The notes: generated by a model not told the origin, from the letters alone. A stretch of 64,000 nt of DNA from Scandinavium sp002470465 (GCF_040750395.1 NZ_JBFLVD010000012.1:62001-126000); one strand, 5' to 3'; positions 26,201-34,561 are shown, counted from the first letter of the stretch. Translations and numbers: made by a program.

Positions 26201-26863
26201 ATGGCCTTCCGCGATCAACCCTTAGGTGAACTGGCTCTCTCCATTCCGCGCGCATCTGCGCTGTTCCGTAAATATGATATGGATTACTGCTGCGGCGGTA
26301 AGCAGACGCTGGAGCGCGCTGCGGCACGTAAGGACCTGGACGTTGCCATCATTGAAGCTGAACTGGCGACGCTGGCTGAAGCACCCGTAGAAAAAGAGTG
26401 GCGCACCACGCCGCTGGCAGAAATTATCGATCATATTGTGGCGCGCTATCACGACCGTCACCGCGAACAGCTGCCGGAGCTGATTTTACAGGCGACCAAG
26501 GTAGAACGCGTTCACGCCGACAAACCGAATGTACCGAAAGGGCTCACCAAATACCTGACGGCGCTGCACCAGGAGCTTTCCAGCCATATGATGAAAGAGG
26601 AGCAGATCCTGTTCCCGATGATCAAACAAGGCATGGGCAGCCAGGCAATGGGCCCGATAAGCGTGATGGAAAGCGAGCATGATGAAGCGGGTGAACTGCT
26701 GGAAGTGATTAAGCACGTTACCCAGAACGTGACGCCGCCGCCGGAAGCCTGTACGACCTGGAAGGCGATGTATAACGGCATTAACGAGCTGATTGACGAT
26801 CTGATGGAGCACATCAGCCTGGAAAACAACGTGCTGTTTCCTCGGGCGTTGGCAGGCGAGTAA
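26201..26863 (+). CDS. ytfE: Iron-sulfur cluster repair di-iron protein YtfE (RIC)
   Basis: YtfE helps restore iron-sulfur clusters damaged by nitric oxide or peroxide. The 220-residue protein, the same length as in K-12, has an N-terminal ScdA-like domain with CC at residues 30-31 (DMDYCCGG). A four-helix hemerythrin-like domain follows, whose iron ligands are seen in DHIVARYHDRHREQLPEL, HMMKEEQILFP, MESEHDEAGELL and HISLENNVLFP. The start is ATG 26201 after GAGGTAACGACA. Control by NsrR is shown by the operator just upstream. Confidence 0.97.
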   Translation: MAFRDQPLGELALSIPRASALFRKYDMDYCCGGKQTLERAAARKDLDVAIIEAELATLAEAPVEKEWRTTPLAEIIDHIVARYHDRHREQLPELILQATKVERVHADKPNVPKGLTKYLTALHQELSSHMMKEEQILFPMIKQGMGSQAMGPISVMESEHDEAGELLEVIKHVTQNVTPPPEACTTWKAMYNGINELIDDLMEHISLENNVLFPRALAGE

Positions 26864-26870
26864 TAAAAAT

Positions 26871-26946
26871 GCCCGGTGGCGCTAGCGCTTACCGGGCCTA
26901 CAAATGGTCTCGGGCGTAGGCCCGTGTATACGAAGAGCCACCGGGC
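26871..26946. repeat. Paired REP (BIME-like) element between ytfE and cycA
   Basis: GCCCGGTGGCGC...ACCGGGC at 26871-26897 is followed by a second, partly inverted unit ending GCCACCGGGC at 26937-26946. This is the usual head-to-tail REP pair in a convergent gene gap, and it may act as a bidirectional terminator. Confidence 0.85.
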
Positions 26947-26962
26947 AATAGATTTTTTTAAC

Positions 26963-28366
26963 TTACTTCATCAAACGCTTCTTCCCGGCATACAGCCAGC
27001 CCAGCCCCAGCACGATAAACCACAGCGGCGTGACAATCAGCGCCTGACGGGTATCGTCCTCAAGCGTCAGCAGCACCAGCACAAACACGAAGAACGCCAT
27101 GCAAACCCAGCACATCAGCTTGCCGAGCGGCATTTTGTATTTCGATGCGGCGTGCAGCTGTGGGCGCTGCTTACGGTAGACCAGATATGAACAGAGAATG
27201 ATGGTCCACACGAACATAAACAGAATCGCTGAAACGGTGGTGATCATGGTGAACGCCGCAATCGCGCTTGGGTTCACATAGAGCATCACCACGCCGCCAA
27301 GCAGGCAGATGCAGGAGAAGGTCAACCCTTTCGCCGGAACGGCGCGCTTTGACAGCGTCGCAAAAGCCTTCGGCGCCATCTTATCCTGAGCCAGGCCGAA
27401 CAGCATACGGCTGGTTGAGAACACCCCGCTGTTGGCGGAAGAAGCCGCAGACGTCAGCACCACAAAGTTAATGATGCTCGCCGCCGCAGGCAGCCCTACC
27501 AGCACGAACAATTCCACGAACGGACTCTTGTCCGGCACCACAGAACTCCATGGCGTCACCGACATGATCACAACCAGCGCGAAGACGTAGAACATGATGA
27601 TACGAATCGGAATCGAGTTAATCGCGCGCGGCAGTGATTTCTCCGGATCTTTGGTTTCCGCTGCCGTGGTGCCCACCAGTTCAATCCCCACGAAAGCAAA
27701 GACCGCTATCTGGAAGCCGGCAAAGAAGCCGCTGATGCCTTTCGGGAACCAGCCGCCGTCGTTCCACAGATGGTCAAACGAGGCCTGTACGCCGCTCGGC
27801 GAGGTGAAGTGCGTCATCACCATCACCAGGCCGACAATCACCAGGCCAACGATGGCGACGATTTTGATCATCGCAAACCAGAACTCCATCTCACCAAACA
27901 TCTTCACGGTGGCGAGGTTCAGGCCCAGCAGTAAAAGTATAACCGCCAGCGAGGCCACCCAGTCTGAAAGTCCAGGGAACCAGAACTGCGCGTATGACGT
28001 GATGGCGACCACGTCCGCCATGCCGGTGACAACCCAGCAGAACCAGTAGGTCCAGCCGGTGAAATACCCGGCCCACGGGCCGAGCAGGTCGGCGGCGAAA
28101 TCGCTGAAGGATTTGTATTCGAGATTCGACAGCAGCAATTCACCCATTGCGCGCATGACGAAAAAGAGCATAAAGCCGATGATCATGTAGACGAAAATGA
28201 TCGACGGGCCGGCCAGGCTGATGGTTTTCCCCGAGCCCATAAACAGGCCTGTCCCTATCGCGCCGCCGATAGCAATCAGCTGAATATGCCGGTTAGTGAG
28301 ATTGCGCCGGAGCGACTGTTCCGTTGGCGCATCCTCTTGAGCACCAACTTTTACCTGATCTACCAT
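26963..28366 (-). CDS. cycA: D-serine/D-alanine/glycine:H+ symporter
   Basis: CycA is a 12-helix amino-acid permease of the APC family in the inner membrane. It takes up glycine, D-alanine, D-serine and D-cycloserine. The 467-residue protein aligns with K-12 CycA (470) throughout. Its first helix carries the APC signature IGTGLFMGSG, and FVGIELVGTTAAETKDPEK lies in the middle. The ATG follows AGGAAG, and the leader just upstream is rich in CA, matching the known target type of the GcvB small RNA. Confidence 0.97.
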   Translation of the reverse strand: MVDQVKVGAQEDAPTEQSLRRNLTNRHIQLIAIGGAIGTGLFMGSGKTISLAGPSIIFVYMIIGFMLFFVMRAMGELLLSNLEYKSFSDFAADLLGPWAGYFTGWTYWFCWVVTGMADVVAITSYAQFWFPGLSDWVASLAVILLLLGLNLATVKMFGEMEFWFAMIKIVAIVGLVIVGLVMVMTHFTSPSGVQASFDHLWNDGGWFPKGISGFFAGFQIAVFAFVGIELVGTTAAETKDPEKSLPRAINSIPIRIIMFYVFALVVIMSVTPWSSVVPDKSPFVELFVLVGLPAAASIINFVVLTSAASSANSGVFSTSRMLFGLAQDKMAPKAFATLSKRAVPAKGLTFSCICLLGGVVMLYVNPSAIAAFTMITTVSAILFMFVWTIILCSYLVYRKQRPQLHAASKYKMPLGKLMCWVCMAFFVFVLVLLTLEDDTRQALIVTPLWFIVLGLGWLYAGKKRLMK

Positions 28367-28380
28367 GTGATTTTCTTCCT

Positions 28381-28404
28381 GTTGTTCCTGTTGTGTTGTG
28401 CTTT
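28381..28404 (-). promoter_or_regulatory. CA-rich leader of cycA, likely GcvB target
   Basis: On the minus strand the segment reads AAAGCACAACACAAC followed by AGGAACAAC, ending next to the ribosome site. GcvB binds CA-rich stretches with its GU-rich R1 region and is known to repress cycA in E. coli. The pairing itself was not computed. Confidence 0.55.
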
Positions 28405-28679
28405 GCTGGCTCTGTGGCCATTGAATACCTCTGACGAGGTTTCAGTTTTTTGACTGATCGATAGTAGGTAAGAATCGGCGGGTTGAATACTATGAATTGG
28501 CTATTATGTTAATAAGATGTTTAAAGTGAGTGTTATATCACTCTGCTAACGCGAAACAGCTCACAAAAATACACCGACTGCGGCGCAATGCAAGATTAAA
28601 TACTGACAATTTTCTAACTTAGGGATTTTTCTCTGATTTATGACGTCCTCTCCCGTCACCGGGAGAGGATCCAGCGGCC
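28405..28679. other. cycA upstream region, no gene
   Basis: Between cycA and fklB there is no credible coding sequence. Seen here are a small hairpin ACCTC-tgac-GAGGT (28427-28440) in the cycA leader and a perfect inverted repeat GAGTG-ttatat-CACTC (28528-28543), which could be an operator for an unidentified protein. A CTCTCCC palindrome lies next to the fklB stop. Confidence 0.5.
28646..28669. repeat. CTCTCCC palindrome at the fklB end
   Basis: TCCTCTCCCG/CGGGAGAGGA flank a 4-base loop. It belongs to the same dispersed family seen elsewhere in the window. There is no T-run on the fklB strand, so it is a poor intrinsic terminator. Confidence 0.7.
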
Positions 28680-29300
28680 TTACAGGATTTCGAGCAGTTC
28701 GACTTCGAAAACCAGGGTGCTGAAAGGAGGAATGGATGCGCCAGCGCCGCGCTCGCCGTAAGCGAGGTTTTGCGGGATGGTCAGTTCCCATTTGGAGCCA
28801 ACCGGCATCAGGGTCAGCGCTTCGATCCAGCCTGGAATCACGCCGTTGACCGGGAATTCAGCCGGTTCGCCACGTGCGACAGAGCTGTCGAACACGGTAC
28901 CGTCAATCAGTTTGCCGGTGTAGTGAACACGTACGCGGTCGGTACGAGCCGGGATAGCACCTTCGCCCTGAGTCAGAACGCGGAACTGCAGACCGGATTC
29001 GGTGCTGCTTACGCCTTCTTTCTCACGGTTTTCTTCCAGATATTTCACGCCTTCTGCCGCCATGGCTTCAAAGCGCTCACGACGAACCGCGTCAGCACGT
29101 TCGTGAATTTCGCGCAGTGCACGGTGTACCACATCTACCGGAACCTGTGGCTGCTTGCCTTCCAGAGCGTCAGCAATACCAGCGACCAGTGCTTCCGGCA
29201 GCAGGCCCTGCAGGCCGGATTCGCTAAGCTGTTGTCCTACCTGGAGGCCGATTCCGTAACTGGCCTGGGCTTCAATGGTGTCAAAAGTCGGGGTTGCCAT
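28680..29300 (-). CDS. fklB: FKBP-type peptidyl-prolyl isomerase FklB (FKBP22)
   Basis: FklB is a 206-residue prolyl isomerase that forms a V-shaped dimer. An N-terminal helical dimerisation domain (about 1-90, ASYGIGLQVGQQLSESG) precedes an FKBP catalytic domain. In the latter the active-site residues appear in VHYTGKLIDGTVFDSS, FPVNGVIPGWIEAL and AYGERGAGASIPP. The start is ATG 29300 (MATPTFDT) after GAAAGGAAAGACC, as in K-12. The frame runs further upstream but without conservation. No signal peptide is visible, so it is probably cytoplasmic. Confidence 0.96.
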   Translation of the reverse strand: MATPTFDTIEAQASYGIGLQVGQQLSESGLQGLLPEALVAGIADALEGKQPQVPVDVVHRALREIHERADAVRRERFEAMAAEGVKYLEENREKEGVSSTESGLQFRVLTQGEGAIPARTDRVRVHYTGKLIDGTVFDSSVARGEPAEFPVNGVIPGWIEALTLMPVGSKWELTIPQNLAYGERGAGASIPPFSTLVFEVELLEIL

Positions 29301-29432
29301 GGTCTTTCCTTTCATCGGATGAAAATCAGCGGGCAGCATACCAGCCAGGCCGCATCGGGTAAAACTTTGTCTCGGCAGAATTATGTATATACTGAGGGAC
29401 AAAACAGGGAAACGCGGAGCAGGAGGTAACCC

Positions 29433-30104
29433 ATGCCCGGGCGGTTCGCACTACAACCTTTGGTGTTAAAAATCTGGCATGCCCCGGATAATTTCCGGCT
29501 GATGGACCCGCTGCCACCGCTGCATCGTCGTGGCATCATCGCAGGCTCCCTGCTGGTGATTATTGGCTTCCTGCTTCCTGCCGGCGACAACGCACCCGCA
29601 CAATCGGTGAGCCGCAACGCGCAGCTCGATATGCAGTCCCAGCCGCAGCAGGGCAACCTGCAACAGCCTTTGCCTCCGCTGGTTTCTTCTTCACCGACGG
29701 TGAGCGATCCTGACCAGGCGGCTCCTGCCGCGCCTGAGGTGGTTCAGGAAGGTCAGCCAGACGACGAGCCTCAGCAGGTTCAGCGCCAGCCTCAGCAGCA
29801 GAGCGAACCTGCGCAAGCGCAGTCCGTGCCAGGCATTGAGCAGCAGTGGCGCAGCTACCGTGTAGAACCTGGCAAAACCCTGGCGCAGCTGTTCCGCGAC
29901 CACAACCTGCCGCCAACTGACGTGTACGCGATGTCTAAAGTGGAAGGCGCGGGCAAGCCGCTGAGCACATTACAGGCCGGGCAGATGGTGCAGGTACGCC
30001 AGAATGCTAACGGCGTTGTGACAGGCTTAACGATTGACAGCGGTAATGGCCAGCAGGTGCTGTTTACCCGCCAGGTCGACGGCAGCTATCTTCGCGTTCG
30101 CTAA
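29433..30104 (+). CDS. ytfB: Cell-division-associated OapA-family protein YtfB
   Basis: YtfB is a single-pass inner-membrane protein whose periplasmic part binds peptidoglycan. In E. coli it has been found at the septum and its overproduction filaments cells. The 223 residues comprise an OapA N-terminal segment (MPGRFALQPLVLKIWHAPDN), a membrane helix at about 34-50, a long proline/glutamine-rich linker (about 55-130), and a LysM-like OapA domain starting WRSYRVEPGKTLAQLFRDHNLP. K-12 YtfB is 212 residues; the difference is in the low-complexity linker. Confidence 0.94.
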   Translation: MPGRFALQPLVLKIWHAPDNFRLMDPLPPLHRRGIIAGSLLVIIGFLLPAGDNAPAQSVSRNAQLDMQSQPQQGNLQQPLPPLVSSSPTVSDPDQAAPAAPEVVQEGQPDDEPQQVQRQPQQQSEPAQAQSVPGIEQQWRSYRVEPGKTLAQLFRDHNLPPTDVYAMSKVEGAGKPLSTLQAGQMVQVRQNANGVVTGLTIDSGNGQQVLFTRQVDGSYLRVR

Positions 30105-30110
30105 TGACCG

Positions 30111-30130
30111 TGCCCGGCACTCGCCGGGCA
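30111..30130. terminator. Hairpin between ytfB and the DMT transporter
   Basis: TGCCCGGC-actc-GCCGGGCA is a perfect 8-bp stem with a tetraloop in the 30-bp convergent gap. No T-run follows directly, so termination may be weak. Confidence 0.5.
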
Positions 30131-30134
30131 GCTC

Positions 30135-31064
30135 TCAGACACTTCTTTTATTGACCCACCAAATCCCCGAACAGACCAGCACCAGCGCCAGTGCGTATTT
30201 CCATTCCAGAATGTTCTCGCCAAGAAAAATGCCGGACAGTACCGTACCCGCCACCGGAATCACAAAGTTAAACGGCGCAATCATACTGACGCGGTTGTAC
30301 TTCAGTAACGTGCTCCATAGCGCAAATGCCACGGAAGAAAGCAGCGTCAGATAGCCCAGCACGGCCACAGAGTCGATACCGTGGAACGTCAGCGTTCCAC
30401 CGCTCAGGTAGCCGCCCACCACCAGCGCCAGGCCGCCAATACCCAACTGCCAGCCGGTCATCACCGTTGGATCGACGGTCTGCGAAATACGTTTGCCGTA
30501 GAGCGTTGCTGCCGAAAGGATAAAGGCGGCCAGCACGATAAAACCGTCCCCCTGCCAGACGAAGCTGAAATCCATCAGCGAATGGCTGAAGTTCACCAGC
30601 ATCACTCCGGCAAACCCAAGAATACAGCCGAGGGATTTGTTATAGCTTAGCTTGTCATTCTGGTAGATGAAGTGCGCCAGCAGCACGCTGAAGAAGGTGC
30701 CAGTGGCGTTCATAATCGAGCCTTTCACGCCGGTCGTAAACGCAAGGCCGATATAAAAAATGGCGTACTGGATGGAGGTTTGCGTCAGACCAAGCAGCGT
30801 CAGCTGGCCAAACTGGCGGGCGTTCAGGCGAGCTATCGGCTTACGCTGTGCCAGCGCAAACAGCAACAGCAGCACACCGGCAAACAGGAAGCGGTAACCG
30901 GCAAAGATAATTTTCGACGGGATGTCGTCAGTGGCAATCTGGAAAATTTCATAGCCATTTTTGATGGCGGGATACGAGCTTCCCCATAATAAACAGCAAA
31001 GCGTTGCGCCTGCATAAACAATGTTTTTACGGGTAAATAACGGGGCGGGTGTGGCGCTGTCCAT
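30135..31064 (-). CDS. DMT/EamA family transporter
   Basis: This 309-residue inner-membrane protein has about ten predicted helices in two EamA repeats. The first opens with LCCLLWGSSYPAIKNGYE and the second with GFIVLAAFILSAATLYGKRIS, and it ends WWVNKRSV with a positive-inside tail. Members export amino acids, metabolites or drugs; this one has no assigned substrate. It sits between ytfB and rplI, where K-12 carries other genes, so it is accessory to the conserved order. Confidence 0.9.
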   Translation of the reverse strand: MDSATPAPLFTRKNIVYAGATLCCLLWGSSYPAIKNGYEIFQIATDDIPSKIIFAGYRFLFAGVLLLLFALAQRKPIARLNARQFGQLTLLGLTQTSIQYAIFYIGLAFTTGVKGSIMNATGTFFSVLLAHFIYQNDKLSYNKSLGCILGFAGVMLVNFSHSLMDFSFVWQGDGFIVLAAFILSAATLYGKRISQTVDPTVMTGWQLGIGGLALVVGGYLSGGTLTFHGIDSVAVLGYLTLLSSVAFALWSTLLKYNRVSMIAPFNFVIPVAGTVLSGIFLGENILEWKYALALVLVCSGIWWVNKRSV

Positions 31065-31156
31065 GAGCTAAGCCTGAATTAAAATCGCGTTTTAATTCAT
31101 TATCCTGAAAGGTGGCGGAAATAGCTACCATACAAGTGGGAAAGTGCAAACCTCAG

Positions 31157-31184
31157 AAAGCAAAACGCCGGCACAAGGCCGGCG
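31157..31184 (-). terminator. Terminator of the rpsF-priB-rpsR-rplI operon
   Basis: CGCCGGC/GCCGGCG with a 5-base loop is followed on the minus strand by TTTTGCTTT. It lies 26 bases after the rplI stop. Confidence 0.85.
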
Positions 31185-31209
31185 ATTTGTCGTGCTACGG
31201 AGTAATGAA

Positions 31210-31659
31210 TTACTCAGCAACCACGTTTACTACCAGTTTAGCGAACACTTCGCTGTGAACCTGGAAGTCCACTTCGTGCTCACCAGTGGTACGCAGAACG
31301 CCGTTCGGCATGCGAACTTCGCTCTTGGCAACAGCAACGCCTGCAGCAGAAACTGCGTCAGCGATGTCGCGAGTACCGATAGAACCGAACAGTTTACCTT
31401 CGTCGCCAGATTTAGACGCGATGGTAACGGTGCCCAGTGCGTTGATTGCTTCAGCGCGAGCATTTGCAGCAGCCAGAACGTCAGCCAGTTTGGCTTCCAG
31501 TTCAGCGCGACGTGCTTCGAAGAATTCAACGTTTTTCTTGGTAGCTGGAACAGCTTTACCCTGTGGAACCAGGAAGTTACGAGCGTAGCCCGCTTTAACG
31601 TTAACCTGATCACCCAGGCTGCCCAGGTTTGCTACTTTATCAAGCAGAATAACTTGCAT
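31210..31659 (-). CDS. rplI: 50S ribosomal protein L9
   Basis: L9 binds 23S rRNA domain V and reaches across to neighbouring ribosomes, helping to maintain the reading frame. The 149 residues show the classic two-domain layout. An N-terminal RNA-binding part starts MQVILLDKVANLGSLGDQV and has GYARNFLVPQGKA; then comes a long rigid helix (about 41-74) and a C-terminal domain ending VNVVAE. It is the last gene of the operon. Confidence 0.99.
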   Translation of the reverse strand: MQVILLDKVANLGSLGDQVNVKAGYARNFLVPQGKAVPATKKNVEFFEARRAELEAKLADVLAAANARAEAINALGTVTIASKSGDEGKLFGSIGTRDIADAVSAAGVAVAKSEVRMPNGVLRTTGEHEVDFQVHSEVFAKLVVNVVAE

Positions 31660-31698
31660 TACCTTATCCTCTTAAAGTCGTTAATAGACGGCGGCCGA

Positions 31699-31926
31699 TT
31701 ACTGATGACGATCAGTGTATGGCAGCAGAGACAGGTAGCGAGCGCGCTTGATGCAACGAGCGAGCTGGCGCTGGTATTTTGCACGAGTACCGGTGATACG
31801 GCTCGGGACAATTTTACCGCTTTCGGTAATGTAGTTTTTCAGCGTAGCGATGTCTTTGTAATCAATCTCTACAACGCCTTCCGCGGTGAAACGGCAGAAC
31901 TTGCGACGACGGAAATAACGTGCCAT
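31699..31926 (-). CDS. rpsR: 30S ribosomal protein S18
   Basis: S18 joins S6 on the platform of the small subunit. The 75-residue basic protein begins [13 protein letters not shown] and contains [20 protein letters not shown], as in all enterobacteria. The sequence has a cysteine in [12 protein letters not shown] where K-12 has alanine. It starts four bases after the priB stop codon. With S6 it can bind the operon leader. Confidence 0.99.
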
Positions 31927-31930
31927 TTGG

Positions 31931-32245
31931 CTAGTCTCCAGAATCTATCAATTCAATCTGCTCGGCATGCAACACCATTTTGCTCAGACCATTTCGCGCC
32001 TTGTGGCAGCTGATAAAGCCCTGAACGGTGATTTGCGTGCCGACCGTTATACTGTGAGTAATGGCCTGGTTCTCTTGCCCGCTAATAATAACCGGCATTT
32101 GACACCACGCCTGCCGGTGAAAACCGGCTTCCTCCTGCACAGAACGGTGCTCAAGCACGAACTGGCAGTGAGGAATTCCTGATGGGCTGACCTTTCGAAG
32201 GGGCGCCCTGCACACTGTGCCGGACAACGCCAGACGGTTGGCCAT
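31931..32245 (-). CDS. priB: Primosomal replication protein N (PriB)
   Basis: PriB is a dimeric OB-fold protein that stabilises PriA on collapsed replication forks and helps load DnaB. From ATG 32245 (MANRLALSG) it has 104 residues, the K-12 length. The OB-fold core is seen in [26 protein letters not shown] and [18 protein letters not shown]. The TTG and CTG codons just before are not needed. It lies six bases after rpsF, in its conserved place inside the ribosomal operon. Confidence 0.97.
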
Positions 32246-32251
32246 CAGCAA

Positions 32252-32647
32252 TTACTCTTCAGAATCCCCAGCTTCAGCATCATCTGTGGTTTCGTTTGCG
32301 AAATCATCGCGACGCTCACGACGCTCGTCTTTCGCTTTAACCATTGGAGATGCTTCAGTCACAGCGTGTTTGGTACGCATAACCATGCTGCGGATAACGG
32401 CATCGTTGAAGCGGAAGTTTGTTTCCAGCTCATCGATCACTTCCTGCGGTGCTTCAACGTTCAGCAGAACGTAGTGCGCTTTGTGCAGTTTGTTGATCGG
32501 GTAAGCCAGCTGACGGCGGCCCCAGTCTTCCAGACGGTGGATCGTACCTTCTGCTGCAGTGATTGCACCAGTGTAACGCTCGATCATACCCGGAACCTGT
32601 TCGCTCTGGTCAGGATGGACCATAAAAACGATTTCGTAATGACGCAT
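32252..32647 (-). CDS. rpsF: 30S ribosomal protein S6
   Basis: S6 pairs with S18 in the small-subunit platform. The 131 residues start MRHYEIVFMVHPDQSEQVPGM and end in an acidic tail DDAEAGDSEE, the substrate for RimK-catalysed glutamate addition. A GTAAGGAGC ribosome site precedes the ATG. As first gene of the operon, it follows a structured leader that likely binds the S6:S18 complex for feedback control. Confidence 0.99.
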   Translation of the reverse strand: MRHYEIVFMVHPDQSEQVPGMIERYTGAITAAEGTIHRLEDWGRRQLAYPINKLHKAHYVLLNVEAPQEVIDELETNFRFNDAVIRSMVMRTKHAVTEASPMVKAKDERRERRDDFANETTDDAEAGDSEE

Positions 32648-32672
32648 CGAATTGCTCCTTACGGATTATTCA

Positions 32673-32707
32673 GCCTCCTGTCTGGGTCAGCCGCGGCCCA
32701 TGGAGGC
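32673..32707 (-). promoter_or_regulatory. S6:S18 ribosomal protein leader motif
   Basis: In the rpsF 5' leader, GCCTCC (32707-32702) pairs with GGAGGC (32678-32673). Inside it TGGG pairs with CCCA around CCGCGGCTGA, which carries the conserved CCG trinucleotide. This matches the described S6:S18-binding RNA that mimics their 16S rRNA site and represses the operon. Confidence 0.78.
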
Positions 32708-32746
32708 AAGGAACGTGTTAAAGGGCGGCTGAAAAATTGACGCGTA

Positions 32747-32775
32747 ATCATACTTGCGGGCAAGGGGAAACTCAA
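32747..32775 (-). promoter_or_regulatory. Sigma-70 promoter of rpsF operon
   Basis: On the minus strand TTGAGT (-35, 32775-32770) and TATGAT (-10, 32752-32747) are separated by exactly 17 bases. The predicted transcript begins about 35 bases before the S6:S18 motif. Confidence 0.8.
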
Positions 32776-32986
32776 GGTGATTGCGCAAATAATTCGCACG
32801 AAGGGCAAAGCGAAGGGAAGTCAGTGGCTTAAAATTAATCAGTAATGGATGCGCCAAATTTTTGAACAACTGCATCAGAAATGGTCGTGATGGAATCGAA
32901 AAGGAGCGATTACACTTACATCATACCTCAGCGGAAGACAGCAGGAGACTTCAGTTTAACGCAGCAGGCTGTATGGAGTAACGCAC
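32776..32986. other. Intergenic region upstream of yjfY
   Basis: Beyond the rpsF promoter, this stretch leads to yjfY. No supportable gene is seen. A purine-rich segment lies near 32896, and no strong promoter is evident for yjfY. Confidence 0.4.
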
Positions 32987-33262
32987 ATGAAAAACATCGC
33001 AATCGCCGTAATGGCTACCCTTTTGCTCACAGCAAACGCGATGGCAGCCATCAAAATCGACGGCCGACAGGCCAGAAATATGGACGATGTGCAGAGCTTA
33101 GGCGTCATATACATCAATCATAACATCGCCACCGAAAGCGAAGCAGATCAAGCCTTGAGTGAAGAGAGTGACGCCCACGGCGCCAAATACTATCACCCAA
33201 TCCTTCTTCATGAACCCGGCAGCAATGGCCTTATTCACGCCAGCGCTGACGTTTACCGCTAG
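32987..33262 (+). CDS. yjfY: DUF1471 (YhcN/BhsA-like) periplasmic protein YjfY
   Basis: This small exported protein is of the enterobacterial YhcN/DUF1471 family, whose members respond to stress, biofilm and acid conditions. The 91-residue precursor has a signal peptide of 21 residues (ending NAMA). The mature domain shows the family pattern LGVIYINHNIATESEADQAL, then DAHGAKYYHPI and a C-terminal HASADVYR. Length and sequence match K-12 YjfY. Its molecular role is unknown. Two more members, bsmA and yjfN, lie within 1.8 kb. Confidence 0.93.
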   Translation: MKNIAIAVMATLLLTANAMAAIKIDGRQARNMDDVQSLGVIYINHNIATESEADQALSEESDAHGAKYYHPILLHEPGSNGLIHASADVYR

Positions 33263-33303
33263 CACCAGGAAAACCACTGAACGTATTTGCCCTAATCCAC
33301 TCT

Positions 33304-33328
33304 GCCCCCGGCTCCGGGGGCTTTTTTT
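33304..33328 (+). terminator. Terminator after yjfY
   Basis: GCCCCCGG/CCGGGGGC forms a very GC-rich stem with a tight loop, followed by seven T. The T-run abuts the convergent yjfP stop codon. Confidence 0.9.
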
Positions 33329-34041
33329 CACAAGTGTTTCTGGAAAAAAGCCACCGTCGCGGACAGCGCTTCTGGCGTGATGCGGTGACGCACGCCAGTC
33401 TGCCACTCACAGGTAAGCTTTGCGTCAAGCCCGGCCTTCCGCAGCGCCTGCTGTAAGCGGAACGTTTCTGCCGCGGGCACAACGTCATCGTCTTCACCAT
33501 GCCACAGTAACAAAGGCTTCAAGGCGAGTTTTTCCAACTGATGCGTAACGTCCCACTCCGCAAGCTCAGTGGGAAAATCTGGCGACGGAAAGAGCGTACG
33601 GGAGAGCGACATAAAATAGCCCGATCCCATCAGGCTTGCGCCACATTTGATGTCCGGATGCCGGGCAAGAATACCCAACGCCGTCATGCCGCCCATCGAC
33701 GCCCCCGCCACTGCCAGTCGTTCCTCTTCCAGCCAGCCCTGCTCAATGATGGCTTCGCGCAGCGCAGCAAATTCCTGGCAGCTGTTCAGCAGGATTGGCC
33801 AGAAGCGCTGCATCCGGGCGTTCTCGTCGCCTTCAAAGCGTGACCCGTGATCGGGCGCATCCGGCATAATGACCCGGAAACCAGCCTGCGCCAGCGCCAC
33901 GGCAAAATAACTGTAGACCAGCTTCGATGAGGTAAAGCCATGATAAAAAACGACACACGGCAGTGGAGAAGCGTTCTTTCCCTGGGGACAGGCCTGCAAA
34001 ACTTCCCTGCCCGCCAGCTTGCGCACGTCAAGTTCAATCAT
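33328..34041 (-). CDS. yjfP: Alpha/beta-hydrolase carboxylesterase YjfP
   Basis: YjfP is a cytoplasmic esterase with an alpha/beta-hydrolase fold. The oxyanion region is FYHGFTSS (32-39), the nucleophile elbow GASMGG is at 113-118 with Ser115, an acid residue lies in HGEDDDVVP (181-189), and the catalytic histidine is His219 in VRHRITP. It has 237 residues, about 12 fewer than K-12 (249), because of a gap before AEWDVTHQLEKL. K-12 YjfP cleaves short acyl esters; the natural substrate is unknown. It diverges from bsmA. Confidence 0.93.
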   Translation of the reverse strand: MIELDVRKLAGREVLQACPQGKNASPLPCVVFYHGFTSSKLVYSYFAVALAQAGFRVIMPDAPDHGSRFEGDENARMQRFWPILLNSCQEFAALREAIIEQGWLEEERLAVAGASMGGMTALGILARHPDIKCGASLMGSGYFMSLSRTLFPSPDFPTELAEWDVTHQLEKLALKPLLLWHGEDDDVVPAAETFRLQQALRKAGLDAKLTCEWQTGVRHRITPEALSATVAFFQKHL

Positions 34042-34228
34042 TACTCTTCTCCTTCTCTCTCTTTAGCCGATAGCGCGCAGTAATATTACCTGCAAATTGC
34101 ACTGACATTGCGTCCGCCGAATGTTGCGACATGGATTACGCTTTTAGAAAGATTTCATTCGAAAATCGCGCCAGAGATAACAATTCGGGAACATTCCCCC
34201 TAAAGGCAAATTATTAGTCACTACACTC

Positions 34229-34561
34229 ATGATTATCAGGAAACGGGATATGGCTATGCAACGTATTACGCCACTGCTTCTGGTGCTGTTGTTATGTGGA
34301 TGTAGCGTGCTTCAGGGAACACCTGCGGCGCCGCCGCCGAAAACCGACTATCCGCAGGAAATCCAGCGAAACCAAACGGAAGGCCTGCAAAAAATCGGCA
34401 CAGTCAGCACTATGGTTTACGGTTCACCGATGGACGCAGAAGCGGATATTAAGGCGAAAGTGACTGCCGCCAAAGCGGATTACTACGTGATCGTAATGAT
34501 TGATGACACCGTGGTTCCGGCGCAATGGTATTCACAGGCGATAATGTATCACAAGCCGTAA
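34229..34561 (+). CDS. bsmA: Biofilm/peroxide stress lipoprotein BsmA
   Basis: BsmA (YjfO) is a DUF1471 lipoprotein linked in E. coli to biofilm formation and tolerance of peroxide and acid. The 110-residue product begins MIIRKRDMAMQRI, with a lipobox LLCGC and acylated Cys25. The mature part follows with LQKIGTVSTMVYGSPMDAEADI and ends QWYSQAIMYHKP, the family C-terminal pattern. The start aligns with K-12 BsmA (109 residues), although a later ATG (34250) with a nearer signal helix is possible. Confidence 0.9.
   Translation: MIIRKRDMAMQRITPLLLVLLLCGCSVLQGTPAAPPPKTDYPQEIQRNQTEGLQKIGTVSTMVYGSPMDAEADIKAKVTAAKADYYVIVMIDDTVVPAQWYSQAIMYHKP

Noticed and set aside
28646..28669. Intrinsic terminator of fklB
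   Set aside because: The hairpin is strong, but the minus strand lacks a following T-run. It is better explained as a member of the dispersed palindrome family.
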